Shown here: one piece after another, positions 1-9,102 of the stretch
Layout of the letters: each line of letters begins with the position of its first letter
Position numbering within the stretch: position 1 is the stretch's first letter
Source: JAWXTP01 sp044433415
GTDB taxonomy: Bacteria > Bacteroidota > Bacteroidia > Bacteroidales > Rikenellaceae
Length of the DNA: 24,798 bases
NCBI GenBank assembly: GCA_044433415.1
Contig: JAWXTP010000037.1
Coordinates: 1 to 24,798, forward strand
Direction of reading: 5' to 3'
Program-made: the position numbers and the translations under genes
The notes under the pieces: generated by a model
The model's database searches: none
Told to the model about the DNA's origin: nothing
The model's input: the letters and a program-made list of their open reading frames with translations, nothing else

Positions 1-120
1 AATGGTGTATACAAATGAATCTTCGACGGCGACGAGCGCCTTATACGTGGGCAGGCATAAAGGCTGCCCCTACAATAGATCGTGTCGTTATCAGGCATTT
101 AGACCCAATTGAAACCGCTC
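1..120. other. Intergenic block at window edge with an inverted repeat, no gene
   Basis: No credible reading frame is visible. The block is clearly richer in G and C than the AT-rich genes around it. It holds an inverted repeat, GGGCAG (49-54) facing CTGCCC (64-69), and a smaller one, GGCG (28-31) facing CGCC (37-40). Read on the minus strand, the main repeat has a TAGGGGCAG...CTGCCC form that resembles dispersed palindromic intergenic repeats of other bacteria; that resemblance is from memory and unverified. It lies downstream of the ppk1-ppx operon. It could also be the edge of a degraded mobile element. Confidence 0.4.
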
Positions 121-190
121 CCCCCTATCACCTATCACCTATCACCTATCACCTACAAGTTACAAGCTAAAAGCTACAAGCTACAAGCTA
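121..190 (-). repeat. Heptanucleotide tandem array, ten units in one register
   Basis: Read on the minus strand from 190 down to 121, the sequence divides into ten consecutive 7-base units without a slip: TAGCTTG, TAGCTTG, TAGCTTT, TAGCTTG, TAACTTG, four copies of TAGGTGA, and TAGGGGG. Two different heptamers are therefore joined in the same phase, and nine of the ten units begin with TAG. The first TAG is the stop codon of ppx. Because 7 is not a multiple of 3, the later TAGs fall in all three frames. It resembles the short tandemly repeated heptamers (STRR) of cyanobacteria in form. The function is unknown. Confidence 0.9.
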
Positions 191-1165
191 AATTTCCTGT
201 TTCTTAATATCCTTAAGGTACAAATTATTAATAATACCATCTGAAAGTCCCATAACAGGAACGAAAATCATCTTAGCTTCTATAACAGAAGCTACTTTTA
301 AGAAAATCTCTGATGCAGGGATAATAACGTCAGCCCTATCAGGTTTCATATCGTAAATACGTATCCTTTCTTTAGCTGTATACACCTTTATCTCATCATA
401 GATGTTCTGTAAAGCCTCTACTGAGAAGGATTTTTTAACCTTATCCTTATCTGCTGACATGCGGAACAATTTATTGATGTTACCTCCCGAACCTATGATA
501 TTAACATCTTTATGGTCAGCAGCAAACACCTCTAGGTCATGTATCATAGACTCCCATACTCCATCTTTCACAGCACCACTTAACATCCTTACTGTACCAA
601 CATTATAAGAGTTTGTGCCTAACATCTGATTATCCACAATCAGTGTAATCTCAGTACTACCACCACCAACGTCAACATAAACAAAGTTACCACTGCTGTA
701 GTCAAGACTCTCAACATGATTGTTATAAATAATCATAGCTTCCTCAAGTCCTCCGATAATCTCTATCTGGAACCCAGTATTTTTATATATCTTATTAATA
801 ATATCTGGCCCGTTTTTTGCATCACGTAAAGCAGAAGTAGCGCATATCCTGTAGTCTCTAACTTTAAAGACCTTCATAAGTTCTTTAAAAGACTTCATCG
901 CCCAACGCAAGCTACGTTCTCTATCTTTAGAAATCTCTCCGATAGTAAACACGTCTTGACCTAGGCGCACAGGCACACGTAACATCAACTCCTTGTTAAA
1001 ACGATCCTTGTAAGAAGTAGTGTTAATATTATAACTTTTGATAAGAAGCCTTACAGCATTTGAACCTATGTCAATTGCTGCAAAACTTAGTTTTTCTTCT
1101 GATTTGTCTTTTAAAATCTGGTCAATTTCTCTAACATAATCATCATTTAAGGCAGGTCTATTCAT
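188..1165 (-). CDS. ppx: Ppx/GppA family exopolyphosphatase
   Basis: A 325-residue cytoplasmic phosphatase of the ASKHA (actin/Hsp70) fold, expected to release orthophosphate from the ends of polyphosphate or to hydrolyse pppGpp. The phosphate-1 loop DIGSNAVRLLI lies near residues 32-42 and the phosphate-2 loop DVGGGSTE near 165-172; the GLEEA segment between them carries the family's catalytic glutamate. Its length matches single-module Ppx proteins; the C-terminal helical and HD-like domains of the roughly 500-residue E. coli enzymes are absent. The ATG overlaps the ppk1 stop by 4 bases (ATGA), so translation is probably coupled. The stop codon TAG is the first triplet of the adjacent heptamer array. 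The family is certain; the preference for polyphosphate over pppGpp is inferred from the ppk1 neighbour. Confidence 0.93.
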   Translation of the reverse strand: MNRPALNDDYVREIDQILKDKSEEKLSFAAIDIGSNAVRLLIKSYNINTTSYKDRFNKELMLRVPVRLGQDVFTIGEISKDRERSLRWAMKSFKELMKVFKVRDYRICATSALRDAKNGPDIINKIYKNTGFQIEIIGGLEEAMIIYNNHVESLDYSSGNFVYVDVGGGSTEITLIVDNQMLGTNSYNVGTVRMLSGAVKDGVWESMIHDLEVFAADHKDVNIIGSGGNINKLFRMSADKDKVKKSFSVEALQNIYDEIKVYTAKERIRIYDMKPDRADVIIPASEIFLKVASVIEAKMIFVPVMGLSDGIINNLYLKDIKKQEI

Positions 1166-3213
1166 TTTTTATAGTATTTATACAACTCTTCCTGAGAGCG
1201 GAAAAGTTCGGTTGTTTTCTTCATCAATAACTTGTTAGTTCCTTTACCATCGACTATACGCCCTTGCATAGAGTCCTTTATTCCATAGTCTACTGTCCTA
1301 ATTAAATCTGCTTTTAATTTAGGTGAATATACAGGCGTGATAACCTCCACACGACTATTTAAGTTACGTGGCATCCAGTCAGCAGAACCTATAAACACTC
1401 TTTCGTCACCTCCATTAGCAAAAATAAAGATACGCGAATGCTCCAAGTAACGGTCTATGATACCATTAATAGTTATGGTGTCACTAACGCCCAATATACC
1501 TGGGATTATAGAGCAGTTACCCCTAACAACCAAGTCAATAGGAATTTGATTTGCTGAAGCCTCATATAGTTTCTCAATAATATCTTCGTCGGTAATGTGG
1601 TTAACCTTAACTTTAATATACGCAGGCTTACCCATCTGCTTATTCTTTATCTCCATATTAATCATGGCTATAAACCTTGATTTCATATCATTAGGAGATA
1701 CAAGGAGCTCCTTAAACTTAGGCTGAGTATAAGGCTTTTCTATGAAGTTTATGACAGAGTTAACCTCAACAGTAATAGCCTTATTAGCTGTCATTAAAAG
1801 CACATCTGTATACATCTTAGCATTACCTTCATGGAAGTTACCCGTGCCTATACAAGCGATATCACTACCTTGAGTCATAGAGATGTGACATAGCTTAGAG
1901 TGTACCTTAAGGTTGTTAACACCAAAGATAACCTCTATACCAGCATCTTGCATTTTCTTAGACCAGTTGATATTAGACTCCTCGTCAAAGCGCGCTAGAA
2001 GCTCAATAATTACTGTTACCTTCTTGCCATTGCGTGCTGCACATATCAGAGCGTTAATAACTTTTGACTTCTTAGCTAAACGGTAAAGTGTAGTCTTTAT
2101 GGAACGCACATTTTTATTAACAGCAGCCTCCTGTAATAGAAAGATATAACTATCAAAAGACTGGAAAGGAACATGCAGCAAATAATCTTTCTTTTGGATA
2201 TTTTCAATTATGCTAGTGCTACCATCTAACTCAGGTAGTAACTGAGGTTTCCAAGACGGATAACGCAGTTCTGTGTGACCACAATCAGGGAAAGACATAA
2301 GGTCTTTATGGTTATGGTAACGTCCACCTTCTAGCATAGTGTCTAATTTATCTGTATCAAGCTTTAAGATAACTTTCTTCTGCATTAAGCGCGGCATTTC
2401 CTTGTCATAGATGATACGCAAAGGAAGACCCCTTTTACGGCTTTTGACACCTTTAGAAACTTTCTGCAACACACCATTACGCATGTCGTTATCAAACTCC
2501 ATTTCAGCATCTTTAGTGATTTTAATAGCGTGAGCACTAAAGTTAACATAGCCTAACTTCCCAAAAAGTAGAGGCAAGCAAGTTCTTATAACATCATCAA
2601 GATACATAAGATAGCTCTTGTCATCTTCGTCAGGTAGGCGCACAAAACGACCACAGGTACTCACAGGTAGAGGAATAAGCACATAGTTCCAAAGGGATTT
2701 GCCCGACTTATTCATCCTTACAACTAAGAAAACTTCTTCGCTAGTGCCTTCACCTAGCTGTTTAATATTTTCTAACCACACAGGAGCAACAAAACCACTT
2801 ATCTCTTTCATAAAAAAAGACTTAACATAGGCTTCTTGCTCTTCTGTAAGGTTTTCGTTATTAACAATGAAAATATTATTTTCTGCTAAGCCTTTTGTAA
2901 CGGCAGCTATAGCTTTCTCATATTCAGAAGAATACTCTTTGTTTAATTTATTGATTTGTTTTAAAAGATGGTGTGTTTCTTCTTTTTCTTTAACAAACTT
3001 TTTATCATCATATTCCATAATACGGTTAAGTGTTGCAATACGAACACGGAAGAACTCATCTAGGTTATTAGAGTAAATACCAAGGAAACATAACCTATCT
3101 ATTAAAGGCACATTTTCTCTTTGCGCCTCTTGTAGGATACGTCTATTAAAATACATCCAACTAATGTCTCTTGGCAAGTAGTTTTTATCTGTTAGCTTTA
3201 TTTTCTTTCTCAT
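1162..3213 (-). CDS. ppk1: Polyphosphate kinase 1
   Basis: Reversibly transfers the gamma phosphate of ATP to growing polyphosphate. At 683 residues it has normal PPK1 length, with the N-terminal helical domain, the middle domain and two phospholipase-D-like C-terminal domains. The phospho-acceptor histidine is His438 in the KVHSK motif, equivalent to E. coli His435, and His592 in DRYLEHSR matches the second active-site histidine. IGTGNF (455-460), the NFIEKPY segment and LVVRGNCSIIPG are conserved. The residue just before IGTGNF is Cys454, where E. coli has His454. It lies 103 bases downstream of tamB with a candidate -7 box in the gap, and overlaps ppx. It may be peripherally membrane associated, as other PPK1 enzymes are. 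Confidence 0.97.
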   Translation of the reverse strand: MRKKIKLTDKNYLPRDISWMYFNRRILQEAQRENVPLIDRLCFLGIYSNNLDEFFRVRIATLNRIMEYDDKKFVKEKEETHHLLKQINKLNKEYSSEYEKAIAAVTKGLAENNIFIVNNENLTEEQEAYVKSFFMKEISGFVAPVWLENIKQLGEGTSEEVFLVVRMNKSGKSLWNYVLIPLPVSTCGRFVRLPDEDDKSYLMYLDDVIRTCLPLLFGKLGYVNFSAHAIKITKDAEMEFDNDMRNGVLQKVSKGVKSRKRGLPLRIIYDKEMPRLMQKKVILKLDTDKLDTMLEGGRYHNHKDLMSFPDCGHTELRYPSWKPQLLPELDGSTSIIENIQKKDYLLHVPFQSFDSYIFLLQEAAVNKNVRSIKTTLYRLAKKSKVINALICAARNGKKVTVIIELLARFDEESNINWSKKMQDAGIEVIFGVNNLKVHSKLCHISMTQGSDIACIGTGNFHEGNAKMYTDVLLMTANKAITVEVNSVINFIEKPYTQPKFKELLVSPNDMKSRFIAMINMEIKNKQMGKPAYIKVKVNHITDEDIIEKLYEASANQIPIDLVVRGNCSIIPGILGVSDTITINGIIDRYLEHSRIFIFANGGDERVFIGSADWMPRNLNSRVEVITPVYSPKLKADLIRTVDYGIKDSMQGRIVDGKGTNKLLMKKTTELFRSQEELYKYYKK

Positions 3214-3263
3214 ATCTTATTCATTAAAATTCCTAAAGATATTGCTTAAACATCAATTCCTTA

Positions 3264-3271
3264 CAAAATTA
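3264..3271 (-). promoter_or_regulatory. Candidate -7 element for ppk1-ppx
   Basis: On the minus strand this reads TAATTTTG, a full match to the Bacteroidetes -7 consensus TAnnTTTG, about 50 bases before the ppk1 ATG. No clear TTTG is found at the -33 position, so the call is tentative. If real, it would let ppk1-ppx be expressed independently of tamB. Confidence 0.4.
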
Positions 3272-3316
3272 ACAATAATTAATTATTAATAATAAAATTA
3301 ATGTAAATTAATCAAA

Positions 3317-6300
3317 TTATTCCTCTTCTTCCTCTTTTCTTTTGGAAATACGGTATGCTTTTCGCCCCATTTCGGCTATTTTTTCTCTTTTTACCTGCTT
3401 AGTCTTTGTTTTTCGCAGCCTTGCGACTCTAAAACTATCTAATAATTCAGAGAACCTATCAAAATCATACCTATAGTACAAACCTATACCAACTTCTTGT
3501 AAACCCTGGTTTTCATCAAAAGTTTCTATAGGTCGCGTATACAACTTAGATGTAACATTAGATAAAGAATCTGCAATATATGTTAACGAAGCATCTACAG
3601 TAAACATCTTTACATTTTCTGTAACATACGCCAAGTTGTTTTTAAAGTCAAGACTGCCTTCAACATCTAAGAATAGCTTATCTTTTTTTAATGGAGCAGA
3701 GGTTCTTAACTCGATTTCGTCAGAGGTCATATCTCCCTTAGGTCTATAGCTAAACCCTATGTTAAACTTATCATTAGAAACCCAGTTGCTTATCTGATTA
3801 GACAAAAACTCTAAACCAGTCACGGCAGCACCTGTAGTAAGTCCTGAGCTACTAAATGCAGCATTATTACTATCCTCATAGAAAGTATTAGCAAAAAGTA
3901 ACCAAAAGACCTGAGTAGAGATAGCTTCCTCGGTATTTAACACGCTATTTACATAACTCTGCACCTCAGGGTCTATAGTTGGCAAGGATATGCCCAGATT
4001 TATATCTGGTTTTAACAATTTTCCTGCAAGTGACAAATCACAATCAACCTCTACACGTTGACTAAACTGTGTGTCATTACCTAGAAGTGGCGCTAATGAT
4101 GTTTTTACTTTATAAGTCGCTGTGATATTAAGATTTGCATCCGTAGGATTACCTGTCCAATTTATGGTACTTCCCGACTGAATTGTAAAGTACTTATTAA
4201 TAATATCACTTAGCGTAAATAAATATCCTCCCTCAGTAATTTCAACACCTCCATTAATAGTAAACTCACCAATAGAAGGGTTTACAGTTATTTGAAGACT
4301 ACCTGTTCCACGACCTCTAATAATGTCACCTACTGTAGGGTCTATCACTATTTGAGCATCAAGGTTTGGTTGTACGTCAAGGTCTAAATTTAACGCAAAA
4401 GAACCTTTAGCTTTAGCTCTACTAGATTTCATTCTATTGAAAAGTGACAATTTAACATCTTCTTCTTCTTTTTCTGGTTCTACAAAAGTTATAAAATCAG
4501 CTTGTGTAATAGATGTTTTACTAGATAAAGGCATGAAGAATGTAGAATTATTATCACTCTTAGCAATAACATCCATAACAACATCTGTGCCGTGTCCCTG
4601 AACTCCTATATAACCAGAACCATAAATGTGTCCATAGAACGTATCGTTGTCGTTTATAGAGGTGTTCATAAACAGCATATTTTTAGGATTGGCACTTATG
4701 CTGTACCTTACCTTCTTATAGCCATCAGCAAACATTTCGCCATTAAGCGCGCATGAAGCTCCCTCCTCGTCTTTTATGATACCTTCTGATATTTTATAGT
4801 AATTGTTATCAATATTAACCTTACCAGATACATTATAACGAACCTTAGTAAAGTCTACAGTAGTTTCAAACTTATTTATATCCACACTACCATCTATCCT
4901 TAATTTCTTATTAGGATTTGATACCCTAACATTAACATTAGCAGAACCATCTATATCAGAAAACATAAGTTTAGTAAATGGGTCAATTAATGAAAGATCC
5001 ACACTATCTATCTTTACATCAGCATATACTAACTTTTCATTTATCCTAAATGCTCCTTGGATTAAAGGTTCAACATCATCTTGTGTTAAACTAAAAAGTG
5101 TTGACTGACGTAGTTCCGACCAGCTACTCTTGAACCTAGCGTCATTGAATTTCTTATCATTAACAGTCACTCCTCTAAGTAACAAGTCAGTTAAAAGTCG
5201 TGGTTTATTTAGCATTGAAGCTATTTTAATATCTCCATCTAAATTTCCGCCTATATAAAATCCCATAGTGTCAGTCAATTCTGTAATAGGCTCAATATCA
5301 ATATTGTCAATCTTGATATTCAAAGTGTCATCTATGTTTTTAGAAATATCTCCCCAAATACTTATAGATTTGTCACTTGATTTTATATCAAATTTAGATA
5401 TGTTGATTTTAGAATCATCTATTGTTATTAAACTCTCCGTTGTATTCCAGTTATCTTTTCCTAAAGAAAAACGCGATTGCAATAAAGAAACATTTAGTTT
5501 TAATTGCCCAGTTTCTGAATCTCTATAAATGACTGAATGTGTAGAGATTAATGCTTCTGAATTATCATTAGAATTAATAAAACGTGAATCTATATTTACA
5601 CTATTATTTTTGACACCCCCTAAAAGTACAAAGTTAGGGATGTATACATTATTGAACATCATTTCTTTAGACTGTGCAGATATAGATATAGAGTCACGAG
5701 AAGAACTTGATGATACAATAATATCAGAAATATGTGTGTTATTATGGTTTATATATTTTGATTCAAAATCAAAATTAAACTCATTAAGTGCAGGATTAAA
5801 AATAAAAGACAGACTAGTTCCTTCTGCAACTTCTAAACCAGGCATAAAAATACTTGCTACATTATTTGCTTCTTTAACATCAATCACAGCTATATAATAA
5901 CCGTCCTCAGCTTCTTGCAAATCTCCATCAGTCAACAAACTGTTATCTATCAGTGCTGAACCTGTTTTTATACGATATGATCCTTTTGAATTTTGGTTAT
6001 TTAAATTATTCTGAAGTGAAGGTAGATATTTTCTTACAGTTGCTATTAAATAACCAAAAATATTAGAGTAGCTTTGTTTACCTTGCAAAATGGCATTCAT
6101 AAATTTTGACTCTAACTCCATTTTTTTAAAGTTCTCACTATTTCGCGTTCTAAAAATAACACTATCTACATTTACTGTATCTATACTGTTAATATATTGT
6201 AAAGAGTCTAGGCATAGGTCACCATTAATATTATCTATATTAATTCCTGAGCCATCAGCAACTAACAATCCTGATAAAATAGACACAGAATCTTTATGAA

Positions 6301-7900
6301 CCATATTAAGCGCTACCAAATCCGCTTTATTTACATTTAATTTAAAATCATAAACAGGAACATCTACTCCCAAATCTAATGATCCGTTAAATTTAAAATC
6401 TATATTTGTATCATCACAACCAACATATCCAAAAAATGTTTTGTTAACAATCTTGCCATCTATATCAATATCTGTATAATTATAAGAATTATAGTTCAAT
6501 GATAAAACCTTGGCTTTAGTATCCATTATTAATGATTCAGAACCAACAATCGCATCTAAATCACCTGTAAAAGATACATCTTCCAGATTTTTTACGTTAA
6601 ACATCCTCCCGATATTAAATTTATTAACATTGACATTTCCTTTCAGTTTAAGCCCCTCAGCACTTGGTCTATTTGACACATTAAAATCTAACAAACCTAG
6701 ATTGGTGCTTATAACACCTTTAGATTTAAAACTTTTCAATGAACCATTGAAATTGCCATTGAAATCTATTTTTCTTAAAGGTTGTAAAACTTTAAAAAAT
6801 GGCATTTCTTTATTTGTCATATCAAGCACAATCTTCTTAGCATCTTCACAAGATGAATTAAGTGCTTTTATATCAATATTAAATTTAGAACTTTCTATAT
6901 TTGGTAAACCTACTATAGTGGCATTAACTTCTTTAAGAGTAGTATTGTATGTTTTAAAATCTTTAATTGTTGCCGTTAGGTCAGAAATAACACCACTTGC
7001 AGAGCCCTTAAAACTTGCCACTAAACCTAAAGGCAATTCTTTAAATGTAAATTTATCAATATCATGAAAATCTAAATTAGCTTCCCTAATTACTACGTTC
7101 ATAGGAACTCTATTTATATAATCATACATATTCCATTCTTTATAACTCATAGAATATGATTCTATATCAAAATATGAGTTCTCAAAGTTTATCTTACCAT
7201 TTTCAAACATCATTCCCGAAGGCGAGGCTTTATACTTGTCTATTTCTACGTTTAAGACATTAAAACCTGATTTTTCTGTAAAATATAAAGAGTCTATAGA
7301 TACCTCAAAGCTATCTTTTACTAAGGCAAAATCTTTAGCGCTGATTCTAGCGCTATTAAATTGCATATCTTGATAATTTATGCCTGACTCTTGAGGAATA
7401 ACATTTTTAAATCGTATAAACTTAAAATCAAGATTTGTAATATCTATATTTGCAATATTTAAAACAAAAGGTTTTGGATTTGGGTCTTTGGATTTTAGCT
7501 TAGTAACTATATATTTTAAGTTCAATACAGAATCCTTTTCGTCATTGTTAAGATAAAACTTACCACCCTGCATTTTTGTATACTTAAGGTTAACTCCTTT
7601 CGAAAAATTTAAAGCATCTAACCTCACTTTCACATTGTCAATATACAATAAAGTATCTGATTCTATAGGATCTTCAACATAAATACCTGACAATTCAGCA
7701 CTATAAAATAAATTTACATCTATATTTTTTACAGAAACTTCAGTCTGCAAATATTCTGACGCTACATTCGATAAGTAGCCTACAATAAGGTTTTGAACAA
7801 AAGAAATGTTTAAAATCAAAGAGACGTATATAGGCAAGAATACTATTAGCAACACGAAAGTTGCGAATGTATTAACGAATATTCTTCCTTTTATTTTCAT
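3317..7900 (-). CDS. tamB: TamB-like translocation/assembly module (DUF490)
   Basis: A 1527-residue AsmA/TamB-family protein. One uncleaved hydrophobic anchor lies at about residues 9-31; the rest is a long periplasmic stretch of alternating polar/non-polar beta strand, the pattern of a hydrophobic-groove bridge between inner and outer membrane. The conserved TamB domain occupies roughly the last 450 residues, including the GGVEITEGGYLFTL and TINWTGNPTDANLNITATY segments and a late QVFWLLFANTFYED segment. In proteobacteria TamB works with TamA in outer-membrane protein insertion and is linked to phospholipid transport; which job it does here is inference. No tamA lies in the window. It ends in an odd basic-then-acidic tail (KRKEEEEE). 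It is divergent from tsaD. The symbol is by homology. Confidence 0.9.
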   Translation of the reverse strand: MKIKGRIFVNTFATFVLLIVFLPIYVSLILNISFVQNLIVGYLSNVASEYLQTEVSVKNIDVNLFYSAELSGIYVEDPIESDTLLYIDNVKVRLDALNFSKGVNLKYTKMQGGKFYLNNDEKDSVLNLKYIVTKLKSKDPNPKPFVLNIANIDITNLDFKFIRFKNVIPQESGINYQDMQFNSARISAKDFALVKDSFEVSIDSLYFTEKSGFNVLNVEIDKYKASPSGMMFENGKINFENSYFDIESYSMSYKEWNMYDYINRVPMNVVIREANLDFHDIDKFTFKELPLGLVASFKGSASGVISDLTATIKDFKTYNTTLKEVNATIVGLPNIESSKFNIDIKALNSSCEDAKKIVLDMTNKEMPFFKVLQPLRKIDFNGNFNGSLKSFKSKGVISTNLGLLDFNVSNRPSAEGLKLKGNVNVNKFNIGRMFNVKNLEDVSFTGDLDAIVGSESLIMDTKAKVLSLNYNSYNYTDIDIDGKIVNKTFFGYVGCDDTNIDFKFNGSLDLGVDVPVYDFKLNVNKADLVALNMVHKDSVSILSGLLVADGSGINIDNINGDLCLDSLQYINSIDTVNVDSVIFRTRNSENFKKMELESKFMNAILQGKQSYSNIFGYLIATVRKYLPSLQNNLNNQNSKGSYRIKTGSALIDNSLLTDGDLQEAEDGYYIAVIDVKEANNVASIFMPGLEVAEGTSLSFIFNPALNEFNFDFESKYINHNNTHISDIIVSSSSSRDSISISAQSKEMMFNNVYIPNFVLLGGVKNNSVNIDSRFINSNDNSEALISTHSVIYRDSETGQLKLNVSLLQSRFSLGKDNWNTTESLITIDDSKINISKFDIKSSDKSISIWGDISKNIDDTLNIKIDNIDIEPITELTDTMGFYIGGNLDGDIKIASMLNKPRLLTDLLLRGVTVNDKKFNDARFKSSWSELRQSTLFSLTQDDVEPLIQGAFRINEKLVYADVKIDSVDLSLIDPFTKLMFSDIDGSANVNVRVSNPNKKLRIDGSVDINKFETTVDFTKVRYNVSGKVNIDNNYYKISEGIIKDEEGASCALNGEMFADGYKKVRYSISANPKNMLFMNTSINDNDTFYGHIYGSGYIGVQGHGTDVVMDVIAKSDNNSTFFMPLSSKTSITQADFITFVEPEKEEEDVKLSLFNRMKSSRAKAKGSFALNLDLDVQPNLDAQIVIDPTVGDIIRGRGTGSLQITVNPSIGEFTINGGVEITEGGYLFTLSDIINKYFTIQSGSTINWTGNPTDANLNITATYKVKTSLAPLLGNDTQFSQRVEVDCDLSLAGKLLKPDINLGISLPTIDPEVQSYVNSVLNTEEAISTQVFWLLFANTFYEDSNNAAFSSSGLTTGAAVTGLEFLSNQISNWVSNDKFNIGFSYRPKGDMTSDEIELRTSAPLKKDKLFLDVEGSLDFKNNLAYVTENVKMFTVDASLTYIADSLSNVTSKLYTRPIETFDENQGLQEVGIGLYYRYDFDRFSELLDSFRVARLRKTKTKQVKREKIAEMGRKAYRISKRKEEEEE

Positions 7901-7917
7901 ATATAATCTCTATTTTG

Positions 7918-7925
7918 TATCTTTG
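7918..7925 (+). promoter_or_regulatory. Candidate -7 element for tsaD-bioD
   Basis: TATCTTTG is a full match to TAnnTTTG on the plus strand. A TTTT lies about 20 bases upstream, overlapping the tamB start codon, in place of the -33 TTTG. It implies a leader of roughly 150 bases before tsaD. No better plus-strand match is visible in 7926-8078. Confidence 0.4.
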
Positions 7926-7993
7926 AGTTTTTAATTGAATTTCTATTGATTTTATTAAAATATTAAAATTAATAAACACAAAAATTCATTATA

Positions 7994-8001
7994 CAAAAAT
8001 A
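7994..8001 (-). promoter_or_regulatory. Candidate -7 element for tamB
   Basis: The minus strand reads TATTTTTG, matching TAnnTTTG, about 95 bases before the tamB ATG. A convincing -33 element is not visible, so support rests on the -7 match alone. With the tsaD box it makes overlapping divergent transcription of this 178-base gap plausible. Confidence 0.3.
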
Positions 8002-8078
8002 AGACTTTTTTCTAAACAATTACTATATAAAAGGAAATAAAACATAAAAATAAAAACATAAATATTTATATAAATCAA

Positions 8079-9101
8079 ATGAGTATAACAATTTTAGGGA
8101 TAGAATCATCTTGTGACGATACTTCAGCAGCAGTTATAAGAAATACTGAGCTTTTATCAAATGTCATTGCTACACAAGCTGTTCACGAACATTGGGGCGG
8201 AGTTGTCCCAGAACTAGCTTCTAGAGCCCATCAACAAAATATAGTTCCCGTTGTCAACAAAGCATTAAAAGATGCCAATGTTGATATTGAAGATATAGAT
8301 GCTGTAGCATTTACTCGTGGACCTGGGCTTTTAGGCTCTTTGTTAGTTGGAATTTCATTTGCAAAAGGTCTTTCCATAGCTAAAGATATACCTATGATAG
8401 AATGTAACCACCTATTAGGTCATATTCTTTCAAACTTTATAGACGAACAAGGTGAAGACACTCCACACCCATCGTTTCCATTTATAACTCTTCTAGTTTC
8501 TGGAGGACACACTCAACTAGTGCTTGTTAAATCTCACTTAGAATTCGAAATTATTGGTCAAACAATAGACGATGCAGCAGGTGAGGCTTTTGATAAGTGT
8601 GCAAAAGTTATGAACTTACCTTACCCTGGAGGTCCAGTAATTGATAGGCTAGCTAAGGAAGGAGACCCGAAGGCATTTAAATTTGCAAAACCTTCAGTTT
8701 CTGATTTAGATTATTCCTTTAGTGGTTTAAAAACATCATTCTTGTATTTTTTAAGAGACAGAATTGAGGAGAATCCAAATTTTATCGAGGAAAATAAAGC
8801 AGACTTATGTGCTTCACTACAATTCACTATTATTAATATATTAACAACAAAACTCATAAAAGCAGCTAAAGCATACAACGTAAAAGAAATAGCCTTAGCA
8901 GGTGGAGTTTCAGCAAATAGTGGATTAAGAAATACAATCGCTGAACTTGGTAAAAAGAAAGGATGGAATGTGTATCTTCCTAAGATTAAGTTTACCACAG
9001 ATAATGCAGCTATGATTGCAATAGAAGGATATTACAAATACTTAAACAACGAATTTACAGATTTAAGTGTTACACCTGTATCTCGTATAAATTCTCTTTA
9101 A
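8079..9101 (+). CDS. tsaD: tRNA N6-adenosine threonylcarbamoyltransferase TsaD
   Basis: Transfers the threonylcarbamoyl group from TC-AMP to A37 of ANN-decoding tRNAs, the last step of t6A synthesis, working with TsaB and TsaE. At 340 residues it has normal length. It opens with GIESSCDDTS. The metal-binding HxxxH is His111 and His115 in NHLLGHI, and the third ligand is Asp308 in TDNAAM. LLVSGGHTQL, DDAAGEAFDKCAK, the DYSFSGLKTS segment and the LAGGVSANSGLR nucleotide loop are all present. No tsaB or tsaE lies nearby. It is followed after one base by bioD, so the two are almost certainly cotranscribed. Confidence 0.98.
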   Translation: MSITILGIESSCDDTSAAVIRNTELLSNVIATQAVHEHWGGVVPELASRAHQQNIVPVVNKALKDANVDIEDIDAVAFTRGPGLLGSLLVGISFAKGLSIAKDIPMIECNHLLGHILSNFIDEQGEDTPHPSFPFITLLVSGGHTQLVLVKSHLEFEIIGQTIDDAAGEAFDKCAKVMNLPYPGGPVIDRLAKEGDPKAFKFAKPSVSDLDYSFSGLKTSFLYFLRDRIEENPNFIEENKADLCASLQFTIINILTTKLIKAAKAYNVKEIALAGGVSANSGLRNTIAELGKKKGWNVYLPKIKFTTDNAAMIAIEGYYKYLNNEFTDLSVTPVSRINSL

Positions 9102-9102
9102 A

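Noticed and set aside
1..190. Possible CRISPR array from the repeats
   Set aside because: The units are 7 bases long and contiguous, without spacers.
5268..7067. Several plus-strand open frames inside tamB
   Set aside because: They are antisense to a long, coherent TamB coding sequence, and their Leu/Ser-rich translations are what antisense of beta-rich AT-rich coding gives.
7901..8078. Possible riboswitch or small RNA in the tamB-tsaD gap
   Set aside because: The stretch is almost pure A/T without a stable GC-containing structure; only candidate -7 boxes are seen.
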